Positions 15,354-25,895 of a stretch of 64,000 nt of DNA are shown piece after piece. Made by a program: the position numbers and the translations under genes. This DNA is from Bifidobacterium eulemuris (GTDB taxonomy: Bacteria; Actinomycetota; Actinomycetes; Actinomycetales; Bifidobacteriaceae). The stretch spans positions 558,001 through 622,000 of the forward strand of contig NZ_CP062938.1 in assembly GCF_014898155.1 (NCBI RefSeq), given 5' to 3'. How positions within the stretch are numbered: the stretch's first letter is position 1; each line of letters begins with the position of its first letter. Below the pieces are notes generated by a model. The model saw only the letters and a program-made list of their open reading frames with translations, did not search any database and was not told where the DNA came from.

Positions 15354-16340
15354 TCAGGCCTTGGGCGCCGATTCGAGCGACTTCATCTTGACCACGCTGG
15401 CCAGGGCCGCGCCGCCGATGGCGACGACGATCACGCCCAGCGACAGCCACGTCGGCACCTCGGGCACCCAGTGGACGCCTTCGCCGCCGTTGATGAACGG
15501 CAGGGTGTTGCCGTGCAGCGCCTCCATAATGAGCTTGACGCCGATGAAGCCCAGCACGATCGACAGGCCGACGGGCAGATAGACGAGCTTGTCGAGCAGC
15601 GCGCCGAGCAGGAAGTACAGCTGCTGCAGACCCAGCAGGGCGAACACGTTCGAGGTGAATACGAGGAAGGGATCCTTGGTCAGGCCGAAGATGGCGGGGA
15701 TCGAATCGAAGGCGAACATCACGTCGGTGGTGCCGATGGTGAGGAACACGATCAGCATCGGGGTCCAGTAGCGCACGCCGTTCTTGGTGGTGCGCAGCTT
15801 CTCGCCGTCGTATTCGTCCGAGATCTTGATCACCTTGCGCAGGGTGCGGATCACGCCGTTCTCGTGGTATTCCTCATCCTCGTCCTTGCCGGTGACCAGG
15901 CTGATGGCCGTGTAGATGAGGAACGCACCGAACAGGAAGAACACCCAGGTGAACCGGGAGATCAGCGCGGCGCCGATCAGGATGAAGATGCCGCGGAACA
16001 CCAGCGCGATGGTGATGCCGACGCTGAGCACGTACTTCTGCAGATGCTTGGGCACCGCGAAATTCGACATGATGATGACGAACACGAACAGGTTGTCGAT
16101 GGACAGACTGTATTCGGTCAGCCAGCCGGAATAGAACTCGATGGCCGGCTTGGAACCGGCGAAGAACCAGATGCAGCCGCCGAAGATCAGGGCCATCACC
16201 ACGAAGAAGGCGATATGCTGCACGCATTCCTTGGTGGAGGGCACATGCGGCCTGCGGCCGATCACGAACAGATCGACGATGAAGAACAGCGCGAGCACCA
16301 CGAAGGTGACGATTTCAAATGCAAGAGGGGTTTCAGCCAT
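15354..16340 (-). CDS. terC: TerC-family integral membrane protein
   Basis: 328 aa with about nine membrane helices. The TerC hallmarks are visible: SLSIDNLFVFVIIMSNF near residue 75 and FLTIGTTDVMFAFDSIPAIFGLT near residue 205, which carry the conserved acidic residues in the membrane. TerC-like proteins are linked to tellurite resistance and, in better studied members, to manganese export that metallates exported enzymes. A start at 16340 (MAETPLAF) is preferred; an ATG eight codons earlier is possible, and neither has a strong ribosome binding site. Transcribed alone, toward pyk. Confidence 0.9.
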   Translation of the reverse strand: MAETPLAFEIVTFVVLALFFIVDLFVIGRRPHVPSTKECVQHIAFFVVMALIFGGCIWFFAGSKPAIEFYSGWLTEYSLSIDNLFVFVIIMSNFAVPKHLQKYVLSVGITIALVFRGIFILIGAALISRFTWVFFLFGAFLIYTAISLVTGKDEDEEYHENGVIRTLRKVIKISDEYDGEKLRTTKNGVRYWTPMLIVFLTIGTTDVMFAFDSIPAIFGLTKDPFLVFTSNVFALLGLQQLYFLLGALLDKLVYLPVGLSIVLGFIGVKLIMEALHGNTLPFINGGEGVHWVPEVPTWLSLGVIVVAIGGAALASVVKMKSLESAPKA

Positions 16341-16468
16341 GAGACACCAGTGTAAGGAAAGCATGTGACGGACGGGAAACCGCGGTCATATGCCGTCGAG
16401 TACGGGCATCGTCGGCATCGGCCTCACCGCAGAATCCGCGCAGAAAGTCGGCGCGCGGCAAATCGCGG

Positions 16469-18580
16469 CTACTTCTGGGCTTCGGTGAGCTGGCGCAGCT
16501 CCTTCTTCAGATCGCGGATCTCGTCGCGTAGGCGCGCGGCGAGCTCGAACTGCAATTGTTCGGCCGCCGTGTGCATCTGCTCGCTGAGCTGGCGGATGAG
16601 GTTGGCGAGATCCTGCGCGGGGAGCCCCGCCTTGAGAATCTCCTCGTGGCGTTTGCCGGCCTCGTCCTTGTCGAGCGTGGGCACGCCCAGATGCGTGTTG
16701 CCGGTCTTGCCCGCGTTGCGGTAGCCGCCCTCCAGCAGGGTCTGGGTGTCCACATCCTCTTTGGCGAGCATGTCGTTGACGTCGCTGATCTTCTTGATCA
16801 GCGGCTTGGGGTCGATGCCGTGCTCCGTGTTGTAGGCGATCTGCTTGTCGCGGCGGCGGTTCGTCTCGTCGATGGCTTTGCGCATGGCGTCGGTCACATC
16901 GTCGGCGTACATGATCACCGTGCCGTCCACGTTGCGGGCCGCGCGGCCGATCGTCTGGATGAGGGAACGGTAGGAGCGCAGGAATCCCTCCTTGTCCGCG
17001 TCGAGGATCGCCACCAGCGACACTTCGGGCAGGTCGAGGCCCTCGCGCAGCAGGTTGATGCCGACGATCACGTCGATCACGCCCTCGCGCAGCTCGCGCA
17101 GCAGCTCCACGCGCCGCAGGGTGTCCACGTCGGAATGCAGGTATTCGACCTTGATGCCACGTTCGAGCAGATAGTCGGTCAGATCCTCGGCCATCTTCTT
17201 GGTCAGCGTCGTCACCAGCGCGCGTTCGTTCCGCGCCACGCGCTCCTTGATCTCGGCCAGCAGGTCGTCGATCTGCCCCTCCACCGGACGCACGTCGATT
17301 TTGGGATCGACCAGACCGGTGGGGCGGATGATCTGTTCGACCACGCCGTCGCTCAATCCCATCTCATAGTCGCCCGGCGTGGCCGACAGGTACACGGTCT
17401 GGCCGACGCGCTCGAGGAATTCGGGCCATTTCAAAGGCCGGTTGTCCATCGCGGAGGGCAGGCGGAATCCATGCTCGACCAGGGTCCTCTTTCGTGAGGC
17501 GTCGCCTTCGTACATCGCGCCGATCTGCGGCACCGTCACATGCGATTCGTCGATGACAAGCAGAAAATCGTCGGGGAAGAAGTCGAGCAGCGTGTGTGGC
17601 GGCGTGCCCGGCTCACGTCCGTCGAAATGCCGCGAATAGTTCTCCACGCCGGAGCACACGCCCACTTGGGTGAGCATCTCCAGATCGTAGGTGGTGCGCA
17701 TGCTCAGACGCTGCGCCTCCAACTCCTTGCCCTGTTTCTTCAGCTCGGCCACACGCTCGTCGAGCTCCTCGCGGATGGTGCCGAGCGCGCGCTCCATGCG
17801 GGCGGGACCGGCCACGTAATGCGAGGCGGGGAAGATATGCACCTCGTCCACATGCGCGATCTCGTCGCCGGTGAGCGGATGCAGGGTGGAGATGCGGTCG
17901 ATCTCGTCGCCGAAGAATTCGATGCGCACGGCGAGCTCCTCGTAGACGGGGATGATCTCGACGGTATCGCCGCGTACGCGGAAGGTGCCGCGGGTGAAGG
18001 CGATGTCGTTGCGCTTGTACTGCATGGCGACGAATTGCCGCAGCAGCTGGTCGCGGTCGATCTGCTGGCCCTCGCGCAAGAACAGCATGCGTCCGGCGTA
18101 TTCCTCGGGCGTGCCGAGGCCGTAGATGCAGGAGACGGTGGCCACGACCACGCAGTCGCGCCGGGTGAGCAGATTCGCGGTGGCGGCGTGGCGCAGACGC
18201 TCCACGTCGTCGTTGATATTGGAGTCTTTTTCGATATAGGTGTCGGTCTGCGGAATATACGCTTCGGGCTGGTAATAGTCGTAGTAGCTCACGAAGTAGC
18301 TCACGGCGTTGTCGGGCATGAGCTCGCGGAATTCGGCGCACAGCTGCGCGGCCAACGTCTTGTTCGGCTCGATGATCAGGGTCGGGCGCTGGAGTTTTTC
18401 GATCAGCCATGCGGTGGTGGCGGTTTTGCCGGTGCCGGTGGCGCCCATCAGCACCACGTCGTTCTCGCCGTTCTCCAGACGCTCGGCGAGCTCCTCGATG
18501 GCGGCCGGCTGATCGCCGGACGGACGGTACGGCGATTTGACGACGACCGGCTTGTTCGTGCGCTCGATATTGAATCCCAT
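16469..18580 (-). CDS. uvrB: Excinuclease ABC subunit B
   Basis: 703 aa. UvrB receives damaged DNA from UvrA and positions UvrC for dual incision. The start at 18580 ([11 protein letters not shown]) follows a GGAGGTCACGACT site; the long upstream extension of the reading frame is not real. Walker A is GATGTGKT (about 46-53), the damage-probing beta-hairpin lies in [16 protein letters not shown], Walker B is LLVIDESH, and the helicase motif QTIGRAARN follows. A UVR domain ([17 protein letters not shown]) ends the protein. It begins 22 bp after the sensor kinase gene ends, in the same direction. Confidence 0.97.
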   Translation of the reverse strand: MGFNIERTNKPVVVKSPYRPSGDQPAAIEELAERLENGENDVVLMGATGTGKTATTAWLIEKLQRPTLIIEPNKTLAAQLCAEFRELMPDNAVSYFVSYYDYYQPEAYIPQTDTYIEKDSNINDDVERLRHAATANLLTRRDCVVVATVSCIYGLGTPEEYAGRMLFLREGQQIDRDQLLRQFVAMQYKRNDIAFTRGTFRVRGDTVEIIPVYEELAVRIEFFGDEIDRISTLHPLTGDEIAHVDEVHIFPASHYVAGPARMERALGTIREELDERVAELKKQGKELEAQRLSMRTTYDLEMLTQVGVCSGVENYSRHFDGREPGTPPHTLLDFFPDDFLLVIDESHVTVPQIGAMYEGDASRKRTLVEHGFRLPSAMDNRPLKWPEFLERVGQTVYLSATPGDYEMGLSDGVVEQIIRPTGLVDPKIDVRPVEGQIDDLLAEIKERVARNERALVTTLTKKMAEDLTDYLLERGIKVEYLHSDVDTLRRVELLRELREGVIDVIVGINLLREGLDLPEVSLVAILDADKEGFLRSYRSLIQTIGRAARNVDGTVIMYADDVTDAMRKAIDETNRRRDKQIAYNTEHGIDPKPLIKKISDVNDMLAKEDVDTQTLLEGGYRNAGKTGNTHLGVPTLDKDEAGKRHEEILKAGLPAQDLANLIRQLSEQMHTAAEQLQFELAARLRDEIRDLKKELRQLTEAQK

Positions 18581-18602
18581 AGTCGTGACCTCCTGTCCCA
18601 TC

Positions 18603-19787
18603 CTACGGCACGGTATGAGATAACGGGATTTTCGCCGAGAGGCTCCAATACCCTTCCTCATCGCGGATACGCACCGTTCCGCCTTGTTCCTCGATGAGCT
18701 GACGCAAGTGGGGCAAACCGAATCCCATGCCCAAAGCCGTTGGCTCCGAGGACGGGCATCGATCCGCCGCCGGAGCATCGGCGACGGACACATGCGCGTA
18801 ATCGCCGTTCGCGGACACCGCGACCACATACCCCCGTTCGGGATCCGCATGTTTCGAGATATTCGCGAAGATCTCCCGCAACAGCGTATGCAGCAATCGC
18901 ATCGTCGCCTCATCCACACGATTCAGGTCAACAGGTGAATCCACCATGATGGTTTCACCGTGAAACCCCAGTGCGGACAATTCTTTTCGACGCCGGTCGA
19001 GTTCGTCGTTCATCCATGCGAAGGCATCGCATGAGGTCCGTTCCTTGGTGGGCTCCGTCTTAAGCCGATCCGAATCCAAACGAGAGACGTCATCGTCCGC
19101 AAGCACCGCAATGACCTCATGCGTCTGGTCTAAGGCCCGTTGCGCGACCTCACGCATCAGCGATAAGTCAGAAATCCCCATATCCGTATGTCGCTCGGCC
19201 AGAAGTTTGTCAATGCACATGATCAGATAGGACAGGTCATTGGTCGTCGAATCATGCAGACGGGCCGCTAGTTCCAATGATTCCAAACGACGGCGATCGT
19301 CCGCAGCCCACTGCCGTTCGCGATGCAGCCATTTCAGCGCGACGCCGATCCCCACGCATGCGACGCTCGGCATGATGATCCAAGGCAACGAACGCGCAAG
19401 ATCCGACGACAAGGAACGTCCCGTCACTCCGCTTTGCCATGTCAACTGTGCGATACGAGACACCGTCACCGCCGCCGCCAGCGTCATCCCCCACCATGCA
19501 CGGTGATAGGAGAGCGTGACCAACGGCAATACGATGAGCAGGCTAAGCCCCATGGAGAGATTCACCGGCATCGGAAAGACGACGCACCAGACAATCCCTA
19601 AAGCTATGCTTCCACCAATCGGCTTCGCCGCGCAAACCAGCAGCATGACGGCGAAAACAAGCGCTATAGGCAGCGTCCGCATACCTCCAACCGAATCGGC
19701 GAACGATTCCAAAGCCGCGTCAACAAACACCAGCAAGGAGCATGCGATCGCCGCGGCCTTCCACACTATGCCGGATTCAGCCTCCAT
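18603..19787 (-). CDS. NarL/DesK-type sensor histidine kinase
   Basis: 394 aa; start at 19787 with a GGAAGGACCATCA site. Five to six membrane helices fill residues 1-150 with almost no extracellular domain, typical of intramembrane-sensing kinases. The phosphoacceptor is in [16 protein letters not shown] (HisKA_3-like, His in LHD), and the ATPase domain ends with [18 protein letters not shown]. The second gene after its response regulator (29-bp gap), it lies divergent from a DUF1430-like membrane protein and ABC ATPase. It probably senses a cell-envelope signal such as a peptide and controls that transporter. Confidence 0.88.
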   Translation of the reverse strand: MEAESGIVWKAAAIACSLLVFVDAALESFADSVGGMRTLPIALVFAVMLLVCAAKPIGGSIALGIVWCVVFPMPVNLSMGLSLLIVLPLVTLSYHRAWWGMTLAAAVTVSRIAQLTWQSGVTGRSLSSDLARSLPWIIMPSVACVGIGVALKWLHRERQWAADDRRRLESLELAARLHDSTTNDLSYLIMCIDKLLAERHTDMGISDLSLMREVAQRALDQTHEVIAVLADDDVSRLDSDRLKTEPTKERTSCDAFAWMNDELDRRRKELSALGFHGETIMVDSPVDLNRVDEATMRLLHTLLREIFANISKHADPERGYVVAVSANGDYAHVSVADAPAADRCPSSEPTALGMGFGLPHLRQLIEEQGGTVRIRDEEGYWSLSAKIPLSHTVP

Positions 19788-19816
19788 TGATGGTCCTTCC
19801 ACACGAACACCTGCGA

Positions 19817-20488
19817 TCACAGGAGATGGTACCGGTCGCAGTATTCAAGAAGTTCGCTTCGTCTCGTCACGCCGACCTTGCGCATGGCGCGTTTCACATG
19901 GCTGTATACCGTCTCGACATTAACTCCCAGACGCCGGGCTATCTGGACGGTGGACGCATGATGCCCGTAGAGACGTAAAACGGCCAGTTCCCGATCGGAG
20001 AACGACGCCTGACCGCCGGCATTCACATCGACACGCATCAACCGGCAGGCATCGGTAGCGGTATGAAATCCCCAATCCGCGGGATATACCCCTCCATCGG
20101 CCACCGCTTTGACCGCAGAGCCGATCGTTGAGGCGAAATCCCTTTTGGACACCATTGCCTGAGCCCCACAACGCACGACGTCGTCGCGATACATCTTCGC
20201 ATCATATGAGGTGACGATGATGATTCCCATCGACGAGTCGCGACGCCGAAGACGTTCCGACAGTTGCAATCCATTCAACCCGTCCATCATAAGATCGCAG
20301 ACAAGAACATCCGGCTTGTTCGAATCGAACAGACACCTTTCCAACGCCAGACTCGGGTTATCCGTGTTCCACAACACCTTGGATCCAGGCACCTGCCTGC
20401 CTATGAGCAACGTCATCATATCCGCAGAACAGCGATCATTATCCACCACCGCGATCCCGACCGAACCCATGGTCTGATTCCCCGCCAT
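19817..20488 (-). CDS. LuxR/NarL-family response regulator
   Basis: 223 aa. Receiver domain with the phosphoacceptor in [10 protein letters not shown], conserved Thr/Ser in IIIVTSYD and Lys in VSKRDF. The C-terminal LuxR helix-turn-helix is [44 protein letters not shown]. The start at 20488 follows GGGGGAGTCGC; a second ATG six codons later is possible. It pairs with the downstream kinase. The divergent transporter promoter lies in the 157-bp gap upstream and is its most likely target. Confidence 0.9.
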   Translation of the reverse strand: MAGNQTMGSVGIAVVDNDRCSADMMTLLIGRQVPGSKVLWNTDNPSLALERCLFDSNKPDVLVCDLMMDGLNGLQLSERLRRRDSSMGIIIVTSYDAKMYRDDVVRCGAQAMVSKRDFASTIGSAVKAVADGGVYPADWGFHTATDACRLMRVDVNAGGQASFSDRELAVLRLYGHHASTVQIARRLGVNVETVYSHVKRAMRKVGVTRRSELLEYCDRYHLL

Positions 20489-20645
20489 GCGACTCCCCCA
20501 TTCCCACGACCTGTCGACGGCTGTCACACTACCATGACGTTTTCCGTCACACCAAGTTCCCGATCAAAAAACCAAACCCTATCGTGGTGTTCGCCATCGG
20601 TATCACGACGCACGACGCGCCGATAAGCAGAGGAGGCATCATCCG

Positions 20646-22604
20646 ATGCATTGGACCTACAAAATCGCGAGCATATTGGCTCTGGCACTTATTGTCGTCA
20701 CCGGCGGGCTCTACGCGCAGAATTGCGAGGAGACCTATCCGTCAGGGCCTCAGCAGGACATCATCATCTCGAACACTCACAACGGAACGTTGTCGCAGTT
20801 GCTGAATATCGCCGCCTCCCATCGCACCATGATCGCCCGTTACACATTCGAGCCCAGCGGGCATGGCGGCAACGAGCGCGTGATCTCCGTATTCGGTTCA
20901 ACGGATGATGGTGCGGATTTCGCCGCCGACCAGCCATACCCCGATTACGGCTTCTCCATCCGCACACGTGTGAGGCAGGGAGACGACATGACCGACCCTC
21001 TTGGCCGTTGGCTGGTATACGGCGGCAAGAACGATGCCGAGGCCATGGTCAATGACGTGCGCGCCGCAGGCTTCGAGCTCGCCATATGCGATGGCGTCGA
21101 TTTTCCTGTGCTGGTCAGCCGTTTCTTCTCCAATTCACTCGCGTCCATCGTCTTCGTGGGTTTCATTGTCGTCTTCGTTTCGGCGGCGTTATCGGCTTCC
21201 GTCTCCTCACGGATGTGCGCGATCCAATCGCTTCATGGTATGAATCAGCCGAATATCGTCATACGCCAGTCGCTCAGACATGCGGCGTTTTTCTTCGGAT
21301 GCTCGCTCACCGGCTGGTTCGCTTGGGCCGTTCTCGGCTTGATATTCTGGCCTTCCGCCTCTCCCTTCGGTTTTGCCGGTCGGATGCTGTTGTCCATTAT
21401 GGCGATATCCGCCGGTGTTTGCCTGATACTGACCTCACTGGCCATCGCCATGGTACGTATCATGGTTCCTCACGCCCTTGCCTTGCTGAAAGGTCGTCGC
21501 CCCATGAGGTTCCTTATGGCCGTCAGCTGCATCGGAGCCGTCACGCTGCTCTGTCTCGTCAACGCCAGTGCTGGGACGTCCCTCTCCAAATTGGAGCAGG
21601 CTCAGGCTTCAGCCAAATCCTTGAAGCAGTCGCAATCCTCATCGCGCGGCCTCCAATTGCAATTGTGGTACGTCAGCGATCAGACACGAACGACCTACAT
21701 GCCCAACTGGAATGGTTTCATCAAACAATCCACCGACGCGGAACGCATACGGTTCTCCTCATTGGATGAGACATGCACATGGGTGGATGCCTCAGGAGAG
21801 TCCGCGTGCATCATCATGGATCCCCAGACGGCCGTCCAACAACATCTCATGACGTCGGCATCATCAGGCGGTTCAATCACCGTTCTCTTGCCCAGCGACG
21901 GCCAATGGGACACCGGCACGCTGACCGACAATGTGCTCACCACGTACGCATTACAGCAGAGCCAAGCGATGCGCGAGGGCACGGCTCTGCCACCGCTGGA
22001 CGCACGAGACGTTGTGGTCGATGTTCGCTCGCGAGACGGAGTTCCGACACCCTTCAACGCGGATGCCGATTATCCGCACGCGCCGGTCATTATTATGAGC
22101 GCCTCGCTGCTGAGCGGAGATGCGACCTCGGCCATGGTCTCCACCGGCGCGATGATATTCGACAATGTCACACGCCAGCAGATCATCACCGATCTTGACG
22201 ACAGTGGAGCACGGCCTTTGGTGGCTTCGGTGGTGAACCGAAGCGACGAAATTCAAACTCGCCTGGCCAGAAACCTTCAGGAAATCGCGTTTTTCGCCAC
22301 AACCGCCGTCATATCCTTCATCTGCGCGATCGGAAGCGGAATCATGGTGGCTTTGACCTTATGCACGCTTCGACGGCAATCCATGTTCGTGGAATACATA
22401 CACGGGGCGTCAATATGTCTGCGATTCGGACCGGCGATGACGTTGGCTGTGGCGCTGTGTGCGCCGGCATGTCTGATATCGCCGTTTGTCGGCACCAGCA
22501 TCATGCTTTCGTTATCCATCACCGTGATGTTCGCCCTCGCCTTGTTGGCCACGACCGTCGCCTACGATTCACGGCTTCGCGCGGACAGCATCAAGCATCC
22601 GTAA
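20646..22604 (+). CDS. DUF1430-like bacteriocin-associated integral membrane protein
   Basis: 652 aa with an AGAGGAGG ribosome binding site. Topology: an N-terminal helix (7-25), a ~130-residue outside domain, three helices (about 160-275), a fourth near 285-305, a second large outside domain (about 310-545), then three helices to the end. This resembles the DUF1430 family encoded beside lactococcin-972-type bacteriocins, which partners a dedicated ABC ATPase in export or self-immunity. The ATPase gene follows 45 bp downstream. No bacteriocin-like short peptide gene was found nearby, so the pair may act in resistance instead. Confidence 0.65.
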   Translation: MHWTYKIASILALALIVVTGGLYAQNCEETYPSGPQQDIIISNTHNGTLSQLLNIAASHRTMIARYTFEPSGHGGNERVISVFGSTDDGADFAADQPYPDYGFSIRTRVRQGDDMTDPLGRWLVYGGKNDAEAMVNDVRAAGFELAICDGVDFPVLVSRFFSNSLASIVFVGFIVVFVSAALSASVSSRMCAIQSLHGMNQPNIVIRQSLRHAAFFFGCSLTGWFAWAVLGLIFWPSASPFGFAGRMLLSIMAISAGVCLILTSLAIAMVRIMVPHALALLKGRRPMRFLMAVSCIGAVTLLCLVNASAGTSLSKLEQAQASAKSLKQSQSSSRGLQLQLWYVSDQTRTTYMPNWNGFIKQSTDAERIRFSSLDETCTWVDASGESACIIMDPQTAVQQHLMTSASSGGSITVLLPSDGQWDTGTLTDNVLTTYALQQSQAMREGTALPPLDARDVVVDVRSRDGVPTPFNADADYPHAPVIIMSASLLSGDATSAMVSTGAMIFDNVTRQQIITDLDDSGARPLVASVVNRSDEIQTRLARNLQEIAFFATTAVISFICAIGSGIMVALTLCTLRRQSMFVEYIHGASICLRFGPAMTLAVALCAPACLISPFVGTSIMLSLSITVMFALALLATTVAYDSRLRADSIKHP

Positions 22605-22649
22605 ACCAACACAGAATCCGTCCCATTCCGACTCACAAAGGAGCATCCA

Positions 22650-23333
22650 ATGACCTCACCAACAACTCTTGACGCCACGGCAACCGATCACAATGTCGTC
22701 CCATCGTTGGACACCCATAACCTTGGCAAAAGCATGGGCGGACGAACGCTATGGTCGAATCTGAACCTCCGGTTCCAGCCGGGAGAACTGACCGCCCTCA
22801 CCGGCGAAAGCGGCTGCGGCAAAACCACATTGCTCAATATTCTGGGATTGCTGGAGCCTCCAAGCTCCGGAACGATCACCTATGGAGGCCAATCCCTCAC
22901 CGGCGCCTCTCCAAGAACGGCGCGTCTCATGCACCGCCACACCATGGGGTTCATGTTTCAGAACTACGCCTTGGTGGAACAATGGACCGTCAAAAGGAAT
23001 CTGACGCTGGCGCTACGCAGTATAGGCATTGCGGCAGGCGGTCGATCCCAGCGTATCCGCAAAGCCCTGCGCAACGTGCATATGGAGGGGTATGGCGACC
23101 GGCTCGTCTACACGCTCAGCGGAGGCGAACAGCAACGGATAGCCATCGCACGGCTGCTCATCCGATCCCCACGCATTATTCTCGCCGACGAGCCGACCTC
23201 ATCGCTTGACGTGGACAACCGTGCCATGGTCATGCATCATCTGCGCGCGTTCGCCGATGACGGCGCGATTGTGATATACACGACCCATAATCAGGAGGAC
23301 GCGCATATCGCCGATCGCATCATCAAGCTGTAG
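22650..23333 (+). CDS. ABC transporter ATP-binding protein (bacteriocin-export type)
   Basis: 227 aa. Walker A GESGCGKTT, Q-loop FQNYALVE, signature LSGGEQQR, Walker B IILADEP and H-loop TTHN are all intact, so it should be active. The NYALVEQWTV segment is typical of ATPases that pair with DUF1430 proteins. Start supported by AAAGGAGCATCC. Partner of the upstream membrane protein, and probably controlled by the divergent two-component system. Its last 11 bp overlap the 3' end of the convergent coaE, leaving no room for a terminator. Confidence 0.88.
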   Translation: MTSPTTLDATATDHNVVPSLDTHNLGKSMGGRTLWSNLNLRFQPGELTALTGESGCGKTTLLNILGLLEPPSSGTITYGGQSLTGASPRTARLMHRHTMGFMFQNYALVEQWTVKRNLTLALRSIGIAAGGRSQRIRKALRNVHMEGYGDRLVYTLSGGEQQRIAIARLLIRSPRIILADEPTSSLDVDNRAMVMHHLRAFADDGAIVIYTTHNQEDAHIADRIIKL

Positions 23334-23967
23334 TCTGTACGTACCATCGCGCGTACAGACCGTCAACCTGTTCGAGCATCCGTTCCAGCGACTGGGTGGA
23401 GTCAATCACCACGTCGGCGATGGCCTCGCGCTCAGCCCGGCTCGACTGGTGGCGGATGCGAGCCTCCGCCTGTTCGCGAGTCATGCCGCGCTCCCCCATC
23501 ATGCGTGCGATCCGTAAGTCCTCGGGCGCCTCCACCGTGACGATATGGTCGAAATCGAACGGCATGGCGCCGATCACCTCGGCCAGCAACGGCACGTCGT
23601 GCACGATCACCAGCCGGCCCACGCCGCCTTTGGATTCATGCGCGCCGATGGCCTCGCGTTCCAATCGCTGTGATTCGGCGTAGATCAGCGGATGCTCGAT
23701 CGCATCCAACCGCTCCCTCGCGCCCGGTTCGGCGTGCGCGCCGAACACATGGTCGGCCATCCACGCGCGATCCAACGTGCCGTCCGGGGCGATGGATTCA
23801 GGTCCGAATTCGCGCGCGATGCGGGCCAGTCCCACACTGCCCGGCTCCACCACCTTGCGAGCCAACGCGTCATCATCGATGATGAATGCCCCCAACTGGC
23901 GCAGTCTTGCGGCCACCGTGCTTTTGCCGGCGGCTATGCCGCCCGTCAATCCGACCCGTACCGTCAT
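23323..23967 (-). CDS. coaE: Dephospho-CoA kinase
   Basis: 214 aa. Phosphorylates dephospho-CoA at the 3' hydroxyl, the last step of coenzyme A synthesis. P-loop GGIAAGKST (9-17), the DDDALARKVVEPGS substrate segment, and the lid region RIARMMGERGMTREQAEARI are present. Located downstream of rpsA on the same strand, past a terminator hairpin. The 3' end overlaps the converging ABC ATPase gene by 11 bp. Confidence 0.95.
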   Translation of the reverse strand: MTVRVGLTGGIAAGKSTVAARLRQLGAFIIDDDALARKVVEPGSVGLARIAREFGPESIAPDGTLDRAWMADHVFGAHAEPGARERLDAIEHPLIYAESQRLEREAIGAHESKGGVGRLVIVHDVPLLAEVIGAMPFDFDHIVTVEAPEDLRIARMMGERGMTREQAEARIRHQSSRAEREAIADVVIDSTQSLERMLEQVDGLYARWYVQTTA

Positions 23968-23982
23968 AGCTTCCCAACATAC

Positions 23983-24014
23983 AAGAAACCCGACCCTTAC
24001 GGGCCGGGTTTCTT
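23983..24014 (-). terminator. rpsA terminator
   Basis: On the minus strand AAGAAACCCG...CGGGTTTCTT forms a 10-bp stem extended by a GGG/CCC pair and closed by a four-base loop. It lies 42 bp past the rpsA stop, and the T-rich right arm supports termination. Confidence 0.75.
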
Positions 24015-24055
24015 CAGCGATTCATGCCATCAGACGCGTTGAACGCGCCTTGGGC

Positions 24056-25534
24056 TCACTTGTTCTCGCCGAGGAGCTGATCGCGCAGGGCGGCCAGCTG
24101 GTCGGAGTCGGCAAGCGTGCCGGTGGAAGAGGTCTCGGAGGAGTAGTTGGACACTTCCTCGACCTTCTCTTCCTTCGGGCCCTGGCCGTCGGCGGCTGCG
24201 GATTCGGCAGCGTTCTCCAGCTCCTTGGCCACAAACTCCTTGTGCTCCTCCCACAGATCGTGGGCGGCGGCGTACTGGGCTTCCCACTCCTCGCGCTGCT
24301 TCTCGTAACCGGCGATCCACTCGTTGGTCTCCGGGTCGAAGCCTTCGGGGTACTTGTAGTTGCCCTGCTCGTCGTACTCGGCCGGCATGCCGTACAGAGC
24401 CGGATCGAAGTCCTCGGAGGACGGGTCGACGGAGTCGTTGGCCTGCTTGAGGGACAGGGAGATGCGGCGACGATCGAGATCGACGTCGATCACCTTGACG
24501 AACACGGCCTCGCCCGGCTTGACCACGGTCTCCGGGTTCTCGACGTGACGGTTGGCGAGCTCGGAGATGTGCACCAGGCCCTCGATGCCGTCCTCGACGG
24601 AGATGAACACGCCGAACTGCACGATCTTGGTGACCTTGCCCTTGACGATCTGGCCGGGAACGTGGGTGCGGGCGAAGCGCTGCCACGGATCCTCCTGGGT
24701 CGCCTTGAGGGACAGGGAGATGCGCTCGCGATCGAGATCGACGTCCAGCACCTCGACGGTGACCTTGTCGCCGACCTTGACGACCTCGGACGGGTGGTCG
24801 ATGTGCTTCCAGGACAGCTCGGAGACGTGGATGAGACCGTCGACGCCGCCGAGGTCCACGAACGCACCGAAGTTGACGATGGAGGACACGACGCCTTCGC
24901 GGATCTGGCCCTTCTTGAGCTGCGAGAGGAAGGTCTCGCGCACTTCGGACTGGGTCTCCTCGAGGTACTGGCGACGGGACAGGACCACGTTGTTGCGGTT
25001 CTTGTCGAGTTCGAGGATCTTGGCCTTGATCTTCTGGCCGATGTACGGGGAGAGGTCGCGGACGCGACGCATCTCGACCAGGGACGCCGGCAGGAAGCCA
25101 CGCAGACCGATGTCCACGATGAGGCCGCCCTTGACGGCTTCGATGACGGTGCCTTCGACGATGCCGTCGGCTTCCTTGATCTTCTCGATGTCGCCCCAGG
25201 CGCGCTCGTACTGGGCGCGCTTCTTCGACAGGATCAGACGGCCTTCCTTGTCTTCCTTGGTGACGACAAGGGCCTCGATGGTGTCGCCGACCTCGACGAC
25301 CTCGTCAGGATCGACGTCCTTCTTGATGGAAAGCTCACGGGAGGGGATCACACCCTCGGTCTTGTAGCCGATGTCCAGGAGGACCTCGTCGTGATCGATC
25401 TTGACGACCGTGCCCTCAACCAGATCACCATCATCGAAGTTCTTGATGGTGGAATCGACTGCCTTGATGAAGTCCTCTTCGGTGCCGATATCGTTGATCG
25501 CGACCTTGGTGACTTCAGTGTTGTTCTCTGCCAT
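24056..25534 (-). CDS. rpsA: 30S ribosomal protein S1
   Basis: 492 aa. Four S1 RNA-binding repeats are visible (starting near residues 35, 120, 205 and 290, with SIVNFGAFVDLGGVDGLIHVSEL and KIVQFGVFISVEDGIEGLVHIS regions), followed by an acidic C-terminal extension with EWEAQYAAAHDLWEEHKEF. S1 brings mRNAs to the ribosome. The ATG at 25534 lacks a clear Shine-Dalgarno, common for rpsA. A 361-bp gap with repeats separates it from folD. Confidence 0.96.
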   Translation of the reverse strand: MAENNTEVTKVAINDIGTEEDFIKAVDSTIKNFDDGDLVEGTVVKIDHDEVLLDIGYKTEGVIPSRELSIKKDVDPDEVVEVGDTIEALVVTKEDKEGRLILSKKRAQYERAWGDIEKIKEADGIVEGTVIEAVKGGLIVDIGLRGFLPASLVEMRRVRDLSPYIGQKIKAKILELDKNRNNVVLSRRQYLEETQSEVRETFLSQLKKGQIREGVVSSIVNFGAFVDLGGVDGLIHVSELSWKHIDHPSEVVKVGDKVTVEVLDVDLDRERISLSLKATQEDPWQRFARTHVPGQIVKGKVTKIVQFGVFISVEDGIEGLVHISELANRHVENPETVVKPGEAVFVKVIDVDLDRRRISLSLKQANDSVDPSSEDFDPALYGMPAEYDEQGNYKYPEGFDPETNEWIAGYEKQREEWEAQYAAAHDLWEEHKEFVAKELENAAESAAADGQGPKEEKVEEVSNYSSETSSTGTLADSDQLAALRDQLLGENK

Positions 25535-25679
25535 GTAAATATATGGTTTCTAATAGTTGGATGGATACTAATCGATGTTCAGTTATCATGAGCGCGCCCT
25601 AGCGGACACGCAAATATCAACGATACAGCCATCACTGCCCAAAAACCCTCAAAAATTTCGGGCGTGTCGCACGCACCTT

Positions 25680-25838
25680 CCCTCCAACGGAACGCAGGTA
25701 GAGACGCGAAAGAAGTGGGAGGGGCGGATATCCTTTTCTCGACCGTAAAGACTTGGCCCTCCCTCCAGCGGAATGCAGGTAGAGACGCAAAGGAGTGGAC
25801 GGAGGCTGGTATGCGTTGCTCGACCGTAGGCTTGGCCG
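25680..25838. repeat. Two tandem ~80-bp hairpin-forming repeats
   Basis: Units start at 25680 and 25761. Each begins CCCTCCARCGGAAYGCAGG, continues with TAGAGACGC, and ends with CTCGACCGTA..CTTGGC. CCCTCC pairs with GGGAGG (unit 1), and CCTCC with GGAGG (unit 2), closing a conserved ~30-base loop. The remaining bases of 25535-25895 hold the rpsA promoter region and no gene. Confidence 0.75.
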
Positions 25839-25895
25839 AACGGCCTTGAGTGTGTCGAGCGACGTATACCAGCCGTAGTCCACGGACCCACCGTC

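Noticed and set aside
13426..15582. A 718-codon plus-strand open frame over pyk
   Set aside because: It is antisense to pyruvate kinase and reads as repetitive Gly/Leu/Val/Asp sequence without domains.
23777..25591. A 604-codon plus-strand open frame over rpsA
   Set aside because: Antisense to ribosomal protein S1; no motif and no ribosome binding site.
25680..25838. CRISPR array
   Set aside because: Only two units, about 80 bp long with no unique spacers between them, and no cas genes in the window.
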